Shown here: piece after piece, positions 29,477 through 37,836 of the stretch | How the letters are laid out: every line of letters starts with the position of its first letter | Position numbering within the stretch: position 1 is the first letter of the stretch | Source of the DNA: Rhodocyclaceae bacterium | GTDB taxonomy: Bacteria; Pseudomonadota; Gammaproteobacteria; Burkholderiales; Rhodocyclaceae | Reading direction: 5' to 3' | NCBI GenBank assembly: GCA_004379165.1 | Contig: NKXK01000025.1 | Span: 124,001 to 188,000 of the forward strand | DNA length: 64,000 nt | Notes under the pieces: model-generated | The model's input: the letters and a program-made list of their open reading frames with translations, nothing else | Told to the model about the DNA's origin: nothing | The model's database searches: none | Program-made: the position numbers and the translations under genes

Positions 29477-30220
29477 ATGACGCAACGCGTTGCTCTCGTT
29501 ACCGGCGCCATGGGTGGCCTCGGTACCGCCATTTGTCAGGAACTGGCCAAGGCTGGCCACAAGGTGGTTGCCTCCTATCACCCGCAGTTCGACAACAAGG
29601 ATGCCTGGCTGGCCGATATGGCTGCTGCCGGCTTCAACGACTTCGTCTGCGTCGCTGGTGACGTTTCCGTTCTGGAAGACTGCCAGAAGATGGTTGCCGA
29701 AGCCGAAGCCGCTTGCGGCCAGGTCGACATCCTGATCAACAATGCCGGTATCACCCGTGACCGCATGTTCGCCAAGATGGAAAAGGATGGCTGGGATGCC
29801 GTTATCGCTACCAACCTGACCTCGCTGTTCAACATGACCAAGCAAGTCTCCGCCAAGATGGCCGAGCGTGGCTGGGGCCGTATCGTCAACATCTCCTCGG
29901 TCAACGGCGTCAAGGGTCAGGCTGGCCAGACCAACTACTCCGCTGCCAAGGCTGGCGTCATCGGCTTCACCAAGGCACTGGCTGCCGAACTGGCCGCCAA
30001 GGGCGTGACCGTTAACGCCATCGCCCCGGGCTACGTCGCGACCAAGATGGTCATGGCGATCAAGCCGGAAGTGCTGCAGACCATCGTTGACTCCGTCCCG
30101 ATGAAGCGTCTGGCCAAGCCGGAAGAAATCGGCTACGCCTGCGCCTACCTGTCGAACGATCTGTCCGGCTTCACCACCGGCGCGACGATCAACATCAACG
30201 GCGGTCTGTACTACCAGTAA
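29477..30220 (+). CDS. phaB: Acetoacetyl-CoA reductase, second copy
   Basis: The 247-residue paralogue lies 45 nt after the first copy with its own AAGGAAGG Shine-Dalgarno. It keeps TGAMGGLGTAI, NNAGITRD, NISSVNG and YSAAK. The two proteins are similar throughout but clearly diverged, so this is an older tandem duplication rather than a recent one. Two hairpin terminators follow it. Confidence 0.94.
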   Translation: MTQRVALVTGAMGGLGTAICQELAKAGHKVVASYHPQFDNKDAWLADMAAAGFNDFVCVAGDVSVLEDCQKMVAEAEAACGQVDILINNAGITRDRMFAKMEKDGWDAVIATNLTSLFNMTKQVSAKMAERGWGRIVNISSVNGVKGQAGQTNYSAAKAGVIGFTKALAAELAAKGVTVNAIAPGYVATKMVMAIKPEVLQTIVDSVPMKRLAKPEEIGYACAYLSNDLSGFTTGATININGGLYYQ

Positions 30221-30226
30221 TTGTGG

Positions 30227-30255
30227 ATTTCAGCATGAAATATTGCTGAAATTTT
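30227..30255 (+). terminator. A+T-rich hairpin terminator after the phaB pair
   Basis: ATTTCAGCA and TGCTGAAAT form a 9-bp stem with an 8-nt loop, followed by TTT. It is the first of two tandem terminators before phaR. Confidence 0.6.
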
Positions 30256-30271
30256 GCACTGCACCAACAAT

Positions 30272-30296
30272 GGGCGCCCTCGGGCGCCTATTTTTT
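30272..30296 (+). terminator. Rho-independent terminator after the phaC operon
   Basis: GGCGCC-CTCG-GGCGCC is followed by TATTTTTT. This strong terminator ends phaC-phaB-phaB just before the phaR promoter. Confidence 0.88.
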
Positions 30297-30300
30297 CGTC

Positions 30301-30319
30301 TATAATTGTGCGCTGCACA
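30301..30319 (+). promoter_or_regulatory. phaR -10 box and overlapping inverted repeat
   Basis: TATAAT (30301-30306) is followed at once by TGTGC-GCT-GCACA (30307-30319), a perfect inverted repeat at the expected transcription start. A related TTGCACTGCAC lies at 30254-30264. The position suits an autorepressor operator for PhaR; no good -35 box is visible because the terminator occupies that stretch. Confidence 0.5.
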
Positions 30320-30344
30320 CAGACTTGTTTTTAAGGATCCCAGC

Positions 30345-30899
30345 ATGTCGGAACCGGTACGCCTGATCAAGAAATACCCCAACCGTCGTCTTTACGATAC
30401 CAAGACGAGCGCTTACATCACCCTCGGGGATGTCAAGGATCTGGTTCTGAAGTTTGAAGTCTTCAAGGTCGTTGATGCCAAGTCTGCCGAAGACCTGACC
30501 CGCAGCATCCTTCTGCAGATCATCCTCGAGGAGGAAACCGGCGGTGTGCCGCTGTTCTCCAGTGAGTTGCTCTCGGGTTTCATCCGCTTCTACGGCAGCA
30601 CGATGCAGGGCATGCTCGGCAAGTATCTCGAGAACAACATGAAGACCTTCGTCGATTTCCAGCACAAGTTGCAAGAGCAGTCGCGCACGATGTACGGTGC
30701 TGGCGACAACACCCATCTTCAGACCGATTTCTGGAACCAGTTCCTCAATTTCCAGCAGCCGGCAATGCAGAGCATGATGACGGCCTACATGGACCAGTCG
30801 AAGAAGATGTTCCAGTCGATGCAGGATCAGTTGCAGAGCCAGACCCGCAACATGTTTACCGGCTTCCAGGTAGCGCCGGGCGACAAAGCCGACAAGTAA
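30345..30899 (+). CDS. phaR: Polyhydroxyalkanoate synthesis repressor PhaR
   Basis: The 184-residue protein has the PhaR N-terminal DNA-binding domain, RLIKKYPNRRLYDTKTSAYITLGDVK, and the accumulation-regulator domain (SILLQIILEEETGGVPLFSSELL) near residues 60-90. The C-terminal half is Gln/Met-rich and likely binds PHA granules. PhaR represses phasin and its own genes until polymer is present. AAGGA precedes the ATG at 30345. Confidence 0.95.
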   Translation: MSEPVRLIKKYPNRRLYDTKTSAYITLGDVKDLVLKFEVFKVVDAKSAEDLTRSILLQIILEEETGGVPLFSSELLSGFIRFYGSTMQGMLGKYLENNMKTFVDFQHKLQEQSRTMYGAGDNTHLQTDFWNQFLNFQQPAMQSMMTAYMDQSKKMFQSMQDQLQSQTRNMFTGFQVAPGDKADK

Positions 30900-31844
30900 T
30901 CAGTCGGGCGAGAAGCCCAGCCCGGGGTGTCGGCTCAATTGCAGCCGGCCATCCCCGATCCGTGGCCAGGGCCACGGCGATCCCGTCAGCCAGTGATCTA
31001 CCGCCAGTCCATGTACTGCCGATGGCGCCAGTGCCGCTGCCAGGTGGGCGCTGGACAGAAGGCCGCAGGCGCTTTCCAGGGCGCTGGTGACCACGCATTC
31101 GATTCCTGCCGCTTGTGCATTTTGGCCGATTTTCCAGGTTGACCGCAGACCGCCGAAACGAGCCGGTTTAAGTATCAGTCGCCGGACGGGTGGGGCGGAG
31201 AAGTACGCCGGCGTCAGCAGATGGACCGATTCGTCGAGCGCTAGCGGGAAGCTTGCCTCGGACTGCAACTGTGCTAGGGATTCGTAATCCGGGGCGCGCA
31301 AGGGCTCTTCCAGCATATCGATCGGCATTCCGCTGCTTGCACTGATTAACTCGAGAGCTTCGCTAATGCTCCAGGCGCCGTTGGCATCCAGCCGCAGCTG
31401 CATTCCCGATGGCAGCGCAGCGCAGCATGCTGACAGTGCACTCATTTCCGCCGCCAGCGGTGCACAACCCAGCTTGAACTTGACGATGCGAAAGCCGGCG
31501 GCGTATGCCTCGGCAAGTTGCGACGGCTGCCAGTCGATCAGTCGGCCGTGGTTGGCGTTGACGGCCACCGCGTCAACCGCGGGTCGGTCGCTGAGTAGCG
31601 CATTGAGCGGGAGGCCGGCGACGCGGGCGGCGAGGTCGAGTTCGGCGCAGTCGCGGGCGTAGGCATCGGCCAGTTCGGGGGAGATGCCAAATTCCGGCAA
31701 GGGCGCGCTGTCGCCCCAGCCGGATTGTCCCTGCGCATCGGACAGTTGCAATAGTCGGCCCGAGCAGGGGGCCATCGACCCGCGCCGGGTTTGCCAAGGG
31801 GCGGTGAACTGCAGCGTATAGGGTTGCCAGTTTTCGGTAAGCAC
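30900..31844 (-). CDS. menC: o-Succinylbenzoate synthase
   Basis: The 314-residue enolase-superfamily enzyme dehydrates SHCHC to o-succinylbenzoate in menaquinone biosynthesis. Catalytic and metal residues are visible: Lys in VKFKLG, Asp in RLDANGAW, Glu in MLEEPL, Asp in ALDESV and Lys in ILKPAR. It follows menB with an 8-nt gap. The dispersed repeat at 31115-31148 encodes LRSTWKIGQNA. Confidence 0.9.
   Translation of the reverse strand: MLTENWQPYTLQFTAPWQTRRGSMAPCSGRLLQLSDAQGQSGWGDSAPLPEFGISPELADAYARDCAELDLAARVAGLPLNALLSDRPAVDAVAVNANHGRLIDWQPSQLAEAYAAGFRIVKFKLGCAPLAAEMSALSACCAALPSGMQLRLDANGAWSISEALELISASSGMPIDMLEEPLRAPDYESLAQLQSEASFPLALDESVHLLTPAYFSAPPVRRLILKPARFGGLRSTWKIGQNAQAAGIECVVTSALESACGLLSSAHLAAALAPSAVHGLAVDHWLTGSPWPWPRIGDGRLQLSRHPGLGFSPD
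31115..31148 (-). repeat. Dispersed 34-nt repeat, copy 6 (inside menC)
   Basis: On the minus strand this reads CTGCGGTCAAC, CTGGAAAAT, GGCCAAAATG. Only the last few positions differ from the consensus. It is in a different codon register from copies 1, 4 and 5. Confidence 0.6.
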
Positions 31845-31852
31845 GGGCTGGA

Positions 31853-32680
31853 TCAGGGACGCTGGCGGTATTTGCCGAAATCCGGCGGGCGACCTTCCAG
31901 CCAGGCGTTACGGCCTTCCTGGCCTTCTTCCGTCATGTAAAACAGGCCGGTGGCGTTGCCGGCGAGTTCCTGAATGCCGGCTAGGCCATCGGTGTCGGCA
32001 TTGAAGCCGGCCTTGATCATGCGCAATGCCATCGGAGAGAGGTGCAACATGTCGCGGCACCAGCGTACCGTTTCCGCTTCCAGTTCGCCGATTGGAACAA
32101 CGGCATTGACCAGCCCCCAGTCGAGCGCTGTGGCCGCATCGTACTGGCGGCAGAGCAGCCATATTTCCTTGGCGCGCTTCATGCCGATGGTGCGCGCCAT
32201 CAGGCCGGCGCCGAGGCCGGCGTCGAAGCTGCCAACGCGCGGTCCGGTCTGGCCGAAGCGGGCATTCTCGGCGGCGATGCTCAGATCGCAGACCAGGTGA
32301 AGGACGTGGCCGCCGCCGATGGCAAAACCGGCGACCATCGCCACCACAGGCTTCGGGCAACGCCGGATCTGCATCTGCAGGTCGAGGACATTGAGGTGCG
32401 GTGTGCCGCCTTCATCGATATAGCCGGCATCGCCGCGCACTCTCTGGTCGCCGCCAGAGCAGAAGGCCTCGTCGCCGGCGCCGGTCAGGATGATGACGCC
32501 GATGGTCCGGTCGTGCTGGGCGTGGTGCATGGCATCGATGAGCTGGGCGATGGTTTCCGGGCGGAAGGCATTGCGCCGTTCCGGGCGGTTGATGGTCAGC
32601 TTGGCGATGCCGTCGCAGGTTTCGTAAAGGATGTCGGAATATTCACGGGCGCGCTGCCACAGGATGTTTTGTTCGGTCAT
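31853..32680 (-). CDS. menB: 1,4-Dihydroxy-2-naphthoyl-CoA synthase
   Basis: The 275-residue crotonase-fold enzyme closes the naphthoquinone ring in menaquinone synthesis. [55 protein letters not shown] and the C-terminal [13 protein letters not shown] are MenB features. It is upstream of menC. Other men genes are not in the window. Confidence 0.94.
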   Translation of the reverse strand: MTEQNILWQRAREYSDILYETCDGIAKLTINRPERRNAFRPETIAQLIDAMHHAQHDRTIGVIILTGAGDEAFCSGGDQRVRGDAGYIDEGGTPHLNVLDLQMQIRRCPKPVVAMVAGFAIGGGHVLHLVCDLSIAAENARFGQTGPRVGSFDAGLGAGLMARTIGMKRAKEIWLLCRQYDAATALDWGLVNAVVPIGELEAETVRWCRDMLHLSPMALRMIKAGFNADTDGLAGIQELAGNATGLFYMTEEGQEGRNAWLEGRPPDFGKYRQRP

Positions 32681-32783
32681 GATCGTTGCGGGTGGAATGG
32701 TGGCCGCCAGTATAGCGCCGCTGGGGCATCCAGAATTTGAGGCAGGTTAGGCCACAGGAGCGAAGAAGAATGATGCCAGGGTG

Positions 32784-33209
32784 ATGCGCAGCGACGACTG
32801 GCAGCGCGCTGCCGCGCGTGGGAGAATGGCGCATCGTCAAGCCAATGGAATTGCCGTGAGAGAACGCCGCCGTCACCACCGCTTCAATCTGCATGGCCGT
32901 GTCCGGCTGGAACTCGGTGACCGGCAATTCGAGTTCCCGGCGGCGGATATTTCGACCTCCGGGATCGGCGTACTGCTTGATGCCGCGGTGCTGGGCGGCA
33001 AGCCCAGCGGCGCCGTGGGCCACTGCACGATCGAATCGCCGGATCTCGCCGGTGTTGTCGATGCCTACGTGAGCGTCATGCGCATGCGCCGGCTGGGTGA
33101 GCAGATACTGGTCGGGCTGCGCTTCGAATCGATCAGTGACGAACAACTGCAGATCATTCGCGATTTCGAAGCGCGGGGTCGCCTGCGCCGGGGCGCCCAC
33201 CCTGGCTGA
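32784..33209 (+). CDS. PilZ domain protein (cyclic-di-GMP receptor)
   Basis: The 141-residue protein carries the c-di-GMP-binding elements RERRRHHR and DISTSGIGV, followed by a small beta-barrel. It is a probable soluble effector of c-di-GMP signalling; its target is unknown. The start is uncertain: GTG 32781, ATG 32784 and GTG 32856 are in frame. It converges on ilvN with a 4-nt gap. Confidence 0.82.
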   Translation: MRSDDWQRAAARGRMAHRQANGIAVRERRRHHRFNLHGRVRLELGDRQFEFPAADISTSGIGVLLDAAVLGGKPSGAVGHCTIESPDLAGVVDAYVSVMRMRRLGEQILVGLRFESISDEQLQIIRDFEARGRLRRGAHPG

Positions 33210-33213
33210 TAGC

Positions 33214-33525
33214 TCAGGGCTGGAAGAAGGCCTTCAGTTCGCTGAACACCGCATGATCGGCATGGTGGCGGCGGATGGCAATGACATCCTCCAGCTTTTC
33301 CACCTGCTTGATCATCTGCGGCAGCCGCGTGTCTTCGTTGACCAGCAGCCAGATCCGGCTTCTCTGGCCATCGCCGACCGGCAGACAGAGAATGCCCTCG
33401 ACGTTGTAGGCGCGCCGCGAAAACAGGCCGACAACGTGGGACATCACGCCGGCGTGGTTATTGACGTCGATTTCCAGGACGGCGCGGGCGAGCGCCTGTT
33501 GTTCATTACGGTTGATGGCATTCAT
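33214..33525 (-). CDS. ilvN: Acetolactate synthase small (regulatory) subunit
   Basis: The 103-residue ACT-domain protein (VLEIDVNNHAGVMSHVVGLFSRRAYNVEGI) matches the short IlvN type that regulates acetolactate synthase I. It begins 1 nt after the ilvB stop. Together with the valine-rich leader upstream of ilvB it reproduces the enterobacterial ilvBN arrangement. Confidence 0.92.
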   Translation of the reverse strand: MNAINRNEQQALARAVLEIDVNNHAGVMSHVVGLFSRRAYNVEGILCLPVGDGQRSRIWLLVNEDTRLPQMIKQVEKLEDVIAIRRHHADHAVFSELKAFFQP

Positions 33526-33526
33526 G

Positions 33527-35197
33527 TCAGGCTCCGATCATGTCGCGGTTAGCGGCGCCCGGCGGCACCATGGGGTAGACCTTCTGTTCGGCGTCGATGC
33601 TGGCGTGGATCAGGCAGGGGCCGGGTTGATCGAGCGCCGCATGCAGGCTGGCAACCGGATCGGCTGCTGTGTCGAGGTCGACGGCAGCGATCCCCAGCGC
33701 TTGTGCGGCGCGGACGAAATCCGGCATGGCCTTGAATTGCGAGGCAAACAGCCGTTCACCGTAGAACAGGGTCTGTTGCTGATGCACCAGACCGAGCGTG
33801 GCGTTGTTCATCAGCACGATCTTGACGTTGGCGCCTTCCTCGCCGGCCGTTACGAGTTCCTGGATGTTCATCAGGATCGAGCCGTCGCCGGTAAAACAGA
33901 CCACCGTCCGCTGCGGCTCGGCTAGCGCGGCACCGATGGCGGCCGGCACGCCGAAGCCCATCGTGCCCAGACCGCCTGAGGTCAGCCACTGGCGCGGCCG
34001 ACGCAAGGGATAGGCCTGCGCCACCCACATCTGGTGTTGGCCGACGTCGGTGGCCACCGACGCGTCGTCGTCGAGATGCTCGGCGATCTCGCGGATCAGG
34101 CCAAAATGGGAGAGCGGCCGGTCGGCATCGGGGAACACCTGCGGAAACTCGGCTTTCAAGCTGCGGATGCGGTCAACCCAGATTTCCCGCGAATTTGCCG
34201 ACACCATCGGCAACAGTCGTGACAGCGCTTCGCTGACATCGGCGGTGATGCCGATATGCGCCGTCTTGATCTTGTCCAGTTCGGCCGGGTCGATATCGAT
34301 GTGGATGATCTGTGCGTTCGGGCAGAAGGCGGCGACCTTGCCGGTCGCCCGGTCGTCGAAGCGGGCGCCGACGGCAATCAGCAGGTCGCATTCGTCCAGC
34401 GCCAGATTGCAATAGCGGGCACCGTGCATGCCGAGCATGCCGAGCGACAGCGGGTGATCGACCGGCATCGCACCCAGCGCCATCAAGGTCATCACCGTCG
34501 GCAGGTTGGCTTTTTCGGCGAGTTCGACAGCCAATGCCGAAGCGCCGGAATGCACCACGCCGCCACCCAGATAAAGCAGCGGGCGGGCAGCGGTGTTGAT
34601 CATCGTTGCTGCCTGTTGCAGTGCGTCCGCAGGTGCCGGGGCTGCCGGACGGCATTGGCCCGGCTCGGGCCATTGGGTGATCTCGATACTGCGCGCCTGA
34701 ACATCCTTGGGAATGTCGATCAGCACCGGGCCGGGGCGGCCCGAGGCGGCAATTTCGAAGGCGCGGGGGATGACTTCGAGCAGTTCCTCGGTCGAGGAAA
34801 CAAGGAAATTGTGTTTGGTGATCGGAATCGACAGACCGTAGGTATCGACCTCCTGAAAGGCGTCGGTGCCGATCATCGCTTTCGGCACCTGGCCGGTAAT
34901 CGCCACCAGCGGGATCGAATCCAGTTTCGCATCGGCAATCGCGGTCAGCAGGTTGGTGGCGCCGGGACCGGAGGAGGCCATGCAGACGGCGACCTCGCCG
35001 CTGGCTCGCGCCATGCCCTGGGCGATGAAGCCGGCGCCCTGTTCGTGGCGGGCGAGGACGTGGCGGATTACCGTCGACTGCCCGAGGGCATCGTAAATCG
35101 GCAGGATGGCGCCGCCGGGATAGCCGGTGACGATGCGGATGCCCTGGCGTTCGAGCAGGCGCACCGTGATCTGCGCGCCGTTGAGGGTTTCTGTCAT
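33527..35197 (-). CDS. ilvB: Acetolactate synthase large subunit
   Basis: The 556-residue thiamine-diphosphate enzyme condenses pyruvate (or pyruvate and 2-oxobutyrate) in branched-chain amino acid synthesis. It has the catalytic Glu in ARHEQGAG, the FAD/regulatory middle domain, and the ThDP motif GDGSILMN..NN near residues 425-455. AGGAGA precedes ATG 35197. An attenuator and a leader peptide lie directly upstream. Confidence 0.95.
   Translation of the reverse strand: MTETLNGAQITVRLLERQGIRIVTGYPGGAILPIYDALGQSTVIRHVLARHEQGAGFIAQGMARASGEVAVCMASSGPGATNLLTAIADAKLDSIPLVAITGQVPKAMIGTDAFQEVDTYGLSIPITKHNFLVSSTEELLEVIPRAFEIAASGRPGPVLIDIPKDVQARSIEITQWPEPGQCRPAAPAPADALQQAATMINTAARPLLYLGGGVVHSGASALAVELAEKANLPTVMTLMALGAMPVDHPLSLGMLGMHGARYCNLALDECDLLIAVGARFDDRATGKVAAFCPNAQIIHIDIDPAELDKIKTAHIGITADVSEALSRLLPMVSANSREIWVDRIRSLKAEFPQVFPDADRPLSHFGLIREIAEHLDDDASVATDVGQHQMWVAQAYPLRRPRQWLTSGGLGTMGFGVPAAIGAALAEPQRTVVCFTGDGSILMNIQELVTAGEEGANVKIVLMNNATLGLVHQQQTLFYGERLFASQFKAMPDFVRAAQALGIAAVDLDTAADPVASLHAALDQPGPCLIHASIDAEQKVYPMVPPGAANRDMIGA
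34167..34200 (+). repeat. Weaker copy of the dispersed 34-nt repeat (inside ilvB, opposite strand)
   Basis: ATGCGGTCAACCC is followed by GATTTCC and GCGAATTTGC. The core matches, and A/T-rich tracts are at the right spacing, but the tract bases differ. It may be chance. Confidence 0.3.
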
Positions 35198-35239
35198 GTA
35201 TATCTCCTGGGTTGAGGGCGTTTCCGGCGGGCCATAAAC

Positions 35240-35269
35240 AAAAACCCCGCCGGTTGCGCCGGCGGGGTT
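35240..35269 (-). terminator. Attenuator terminator of ilvBN
   Basis: On the minus strand AACCCCGCCGG-CGCAA-CCGGCGGGGTT forms a perfect 11-bp stem followed by T-rich sequence. It sits between the leader peptide (stop 35296-35298) and the ilvB start (35197), the position of a classical transcription attenuator. Confidence 0.85.
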
Positions 35270-35295
35270 TGGGAAAACTGGTGTGCTGCCTTGTT

Positions 35296-35406
35296 TTACC
35301 CGGTCCGCGACGGCGCGTGCATAACGACGCCTGCTACGACTACGCGTACGACGACCGGTTCCGCTGCAATGGCAGCATCAGCTCGGAAAAGTCGGTTTGC
35401 GTTCAT
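35296..35406 (-). CDS. ivbL: Valine-rich leader peptide of ilvBN
   Basis: This 36-codon ORF, too short for usual gene finding, runs MNANRLFRADAAIAAE then PVVVRVVVAGVV and ends with TAA just before the attenuator hairpin. Eight valines in twelve residues closely resemble E. coli IvbL, whose translation at Val/Leu codons governs read-through into ilvBN. Its own Shine-Dalgarno is weak. The function is inferred from composition and position, which together are compelling. Confidence 0.85.
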   Translation of the reverse strand: MNANRLFRADAAIAAEPVVVRVVVAGVVMHAPSRTG

Positions 35407-35439
35407 GTCGATCGGTGACAGGTAAATGAGTTAGACCGA

Positions 35440-35468
35440 ACTATCGCCCAGGCTTGGGATGATTTCAA
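35440..35468 (-). promoter_or_regulatory. Probable promoter of the ilvBN leader
   Basis: On the minus strand TTGAAA (35463-35468) and GATAGT (35440-35445) are 17 nt apart. The start site would be near 35433, about 27 nt before the leader peptide ATG. Confidence 0.5.
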
Positions 35469-35489
35469 TCCCTTTTTGATTAGGGGTAT

Positions 35490-36704
35490 TCAGCCCTGCG
35501 GGCAGGTTTGCAGGCTGAGCGCCGCATCGCGGCGTTCGATGCTTTTGAGTACCACAAGCAGCAGCGTGCCGGCGACCATTACCCCTGCAGCCAGCCAGAG
35601 GCCGCCGGCGTAATGGCCGGACTGTGTCGCCAGCCAGCCGGTGATTGCCGGCGCGAGTATCTGCGCGGCGCCATAAGAGATGGTCATCTTGCCCATCATC
35701 TTTGCCGGTTTGGTCGGGTAGTAACGACCTGCCATGGTGAGCACCAGACTGACCATGCCGACAAAGGTCGAGCCGAAGAGCAGGGCGGCGAAGATGGCCG
35801 GCAGCAGGCCGCCGATGGCAAGCGGCAGGAGGATGCCGACGATTTGCAGGATCGCGGCGAGGATCAGCGCATTCAGCTCGCCGGTGCGACGGGCGATGAA
35901 ATCCCAGGAAATGCACGCCGGCGCCGCGCCGATCCCGATGGCGAGAAAAATCATCGCACCGTGGCCGGCCATGCCGGGCAGCTGATTGACGATGGCCACG
36001 ATGAAGGTCGCACTGACCACGTAACCGACGCCGGCACAGAAGTAGGCGGCCATGAACAGGCGCAGGAACAGCGGCGACGGCGGGGCGTCCTCCAGCTTGC
36101 GGCCGCTGGCGGTCAGGCCGGAGTTGTCCGGTGCCGGCAGCCAGCGCAGCGCGGGAACGATGAGCAGGCAGGCGAGGGCGCTGAAGGCCAGCCATTGCGT
36201 GCGCCAGTCGAGCGTTGGCGTCATCAGCCAGACGGCAGCGGAGCAACCGGCGATGCTGAGGCCGATGCCGGAGAAGTGGATGCCGAGCTCCGGCCGGTGG
36301 TTGTGGCGCATCAACCAGTTGAGGATCAGCCCGGTGCCGAGCAGCATGGCGGCGGCGCTGGACAGGCCGGCAAGGTAACGCGAGGCGAGCCAGAGCCAGA
36401 GGTCGGTGGTCAGGCCCATCATTAGCGTGCTGGCGATGGCGACGACCATGCCGATCCGGTACAGGCGATCCTTGAGGTGCAGGTCGCTGATCAGCGAGGC
36501 AATCAGCGCACCGCTGAGGTAGCCGGCGTAATTGATCGCCGCCAGCCAACCGCCTTCGGCCAGGCCAAGGCCGGCCTGCTGTTGCATCAGTGGCAGCAGC
36601 GGCGTGTAGGCAAAACGGGCGACGCCGAGGGCGAGCAGCAGGCTGAAAATGCCGGCTCCCATCACCTTGAAGCGCTGGATCTGTTCTCTGTGGGCAGCGG
36701 TCAT
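35490..36704 (-). CDS. YbfB/YjiJ family MFS transporter
   Basis: The 404-residue protein has twelve hydrophobic helices and the family N-terminus GVARFAYTPLLPLMQ, with SDLHLKDRLYRIG in the first cytoplasmic loop. The substrate is unknown. The divergent LysR gene, with a shared 102-nt promoter region, is its probable regulator. Confidence 0.87.
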   Translation of the reverse strand: MTAAHREQIQRFKVMGAGIFSLLLALGVARFAYTPLLPLMQQQAGLGLAEGGWLAAINYAGYLSGALIASLISDLHLKDRLYRIGMVVAIASTLMMGLTTDLWLWLASRYLAGLSSAAAMLLGTGLILNWLMRHNHRPELGIHFSGIGLSIAGCSAAVWLMTPTLDWRTQWLAFSALACLLIVPALRWLPAPDNSGLTASGRKLEDAPPSPLFLRLFMAAYFCAGVGYVVSATFIVAIVNQLPGMAGHGAMIFLAIGIGAAPACISWDFIARRTGELNALILAAILQIVGILLPLAIGGLLPAIFAALLFGSTFVGMVSLVLTMAGRYYPTKPAKMMGKMTISYGAAQILAPAITGWLATQSGHYAGGLWLAAGVMVAGTLLLVVLKSIERRDAALSLQTCPQG

Positions 36705-36755
36705 TGTTGTCGTTCCTGATTGAGCTTGTTGGCAGGACGATAATCAGGATAATCT

Positions 36756-36770
36756 ATCAATTCAAATGAT
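36756..36770. promoter_or_regulatory. Candidate LysR operator between MFS and LysR genes
   Basis: ATCA-N7-TGAT forms an imperfect dyad typical of LysR sites. The repeat GATTTGTTC occurs twice just beyond it (36768-36776 and 36781-36789). Evidence is sequence pattern and location only. Confidence 0.35.
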
Positions 36771-36806
36771 TTGTTCAGAACGATTTGTTCTGTCATGGAG
36801 AATTGT

Positions 36807-37655
36807 ATGGAGCTTGTTGCCCTGCGTACCTTTCAGTCGGTGGTCGAGGAAGGCGGCATTCTGGCGGCCTCGAAGAAACTGAATACCGTGCAATCCAACG
36901 TCACCGGGCGGATCCGCAAGCTGGAGGAGGAACTGGGCACCGAACTCTTTCTGCGCAAGGGTCGCGGGCTGGAACTGGCACCGTCGGGGCGGGTGCTGCT
37001 CGACTACGCGCGGCGGATGCTGCAACTGGAGCAGCAGACGACCGCCGCGGTCCGGCAGGTCGGCGAGTCTTCGGGCGAGTTGCGGATCGGTGCCATGGAA
37101 ACCTTTGCCGCGCTGCATCTGCCGACGGCATTGAAGGCCGTGCGCCGCGAGCATCCGCGGGTGGAGTTGCGGGTATTCACCGAACCGACCGCGGTGCTGG
37201 TCGACAAGGTGCTCGACCACAAGCTCGACTGTGCCTTCGTCGCCGGGCCGGTGATTCATCCCGATCTTGAATTCAGCGAAGTGGTGGTTGAGGAACTGGT
37301 TCAGGTGCATGCCGCCGGCAGCGACCCGGTGCAGCAACCCCTGATTCTGTTTCGTGAAGGCTGCGCCTACCGGGCGCGGGCGCTGGCCTGGCAGCGCAGC
37401 ATCGGCCATGCGACGGCGGATGTGATGGAGTTCGGCACGCTCGACGGCATCCTCGGTTGTGTCTCCATCGGCCTGGGCTGGACGCTGATGCCGCGGCGGG
37501 TGGTCGAGCAGTCGGTGCATGCGGCAGCCTTGGTCATCGATGCGGTGCCGCCGGAAATCGCGCGCGTGCCGACCGGGCTTATCCGTCGTCGGGAAGCATC
37601 CCTGATGGCGGCCTTGCGGACGCTCGGCGAGTCCTTGCGTCGTCGTGATGGCTGA
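36807..37655 (+). CDS. LysR family transcriptional regulator
   Basis: The 282-residue protein has the LysR winged HTH at its N-terminus (LRTFQSVVEEGGILAASKKLNTVQSNVTGRIRKLE split over residues 6-40) and a periplasmic-binding-like effector domain. ATG 36807 has GGAG 7 nt upstream; ATGs further upstream lack this. It probably controls the divergent MFS transporter. A terminator lies at 37780. Confidence 0.92.
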   Translation: MELVALRTFQSVVEEGGILAASKKLNTVQSNVTGRIRKLEEELGTELFLRKGRGLELAPSGRVLLDYARRMLQLEQQTTAAVRQVGESSGELRIGAMETFAALHLPTALKAVRREHPRVELRVFTEPTAVLVDKVLDHKLDCAFVAGPVIHPDLEFSEVVVEELVQVHAAGSDPVQQPLILFREGCAYRARALAWQRSIGHATADVMEFGTLDGILGCVSIGLGWTLMPRRVVEQSVHAAALVIDAVPPEIARVPTGLIRRREASLMAALRTLGESLRRRDG

Positions 37656-37676
37656 CAGATTGCCTACTTTGGGCTG

Positions 37677-37710
37677 CTGCGGTGAACCTGAAAAACAGGC
37701 CAAAATCGGC
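37677..37710 (+). repeat. Dispersed 34-nt repeat, copy 7 (intergenic)
   Basis: This near-consensus copy reads CTGCGGTGAAC, CTGAAAAAC, GGCCAAAATCGG. It begins 22 nt after the LysR stop codon. Confidence 0.75.
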
Positions 37711-37719
37711 ATGGGCGTA

Positions 37720-37742
37720 CTATCCACAAAAGCTGTGGATAA
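37720..37742. promoter_or_regulatory. Inverted pair of DnaA boxes
   Basis: CTATCCACA (8 of 9 matches) on the plus strand and a perfect TTATCCACA on the minus strand are separated by 5 nt. They sit in the 390-nt non-coding region 37656-38046. Confidence 0.6.
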
Positions 37743-37779
37743 GTCTGTGGGTTGATCGGGGGCGAATGCGCTAAGTGCC

Positions 37780-37800
37780 AAGCCTGTCAGGCTTTTTCTT
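37780..37800 (+). terminator. Rho-independent terminator of the LysR gene
   Basis: AAGCC-TGTCA-GGCTT is followed by TTTCTT; the arms can extend to AAGCCTG/CAGGCTT. It lies about 125 nt after the LysR stop. Confidence 0.6.
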
Positions 37801-37836
37801 GGGCTGCCTGAATCTTGTGCATCCTTGTAACGTATT

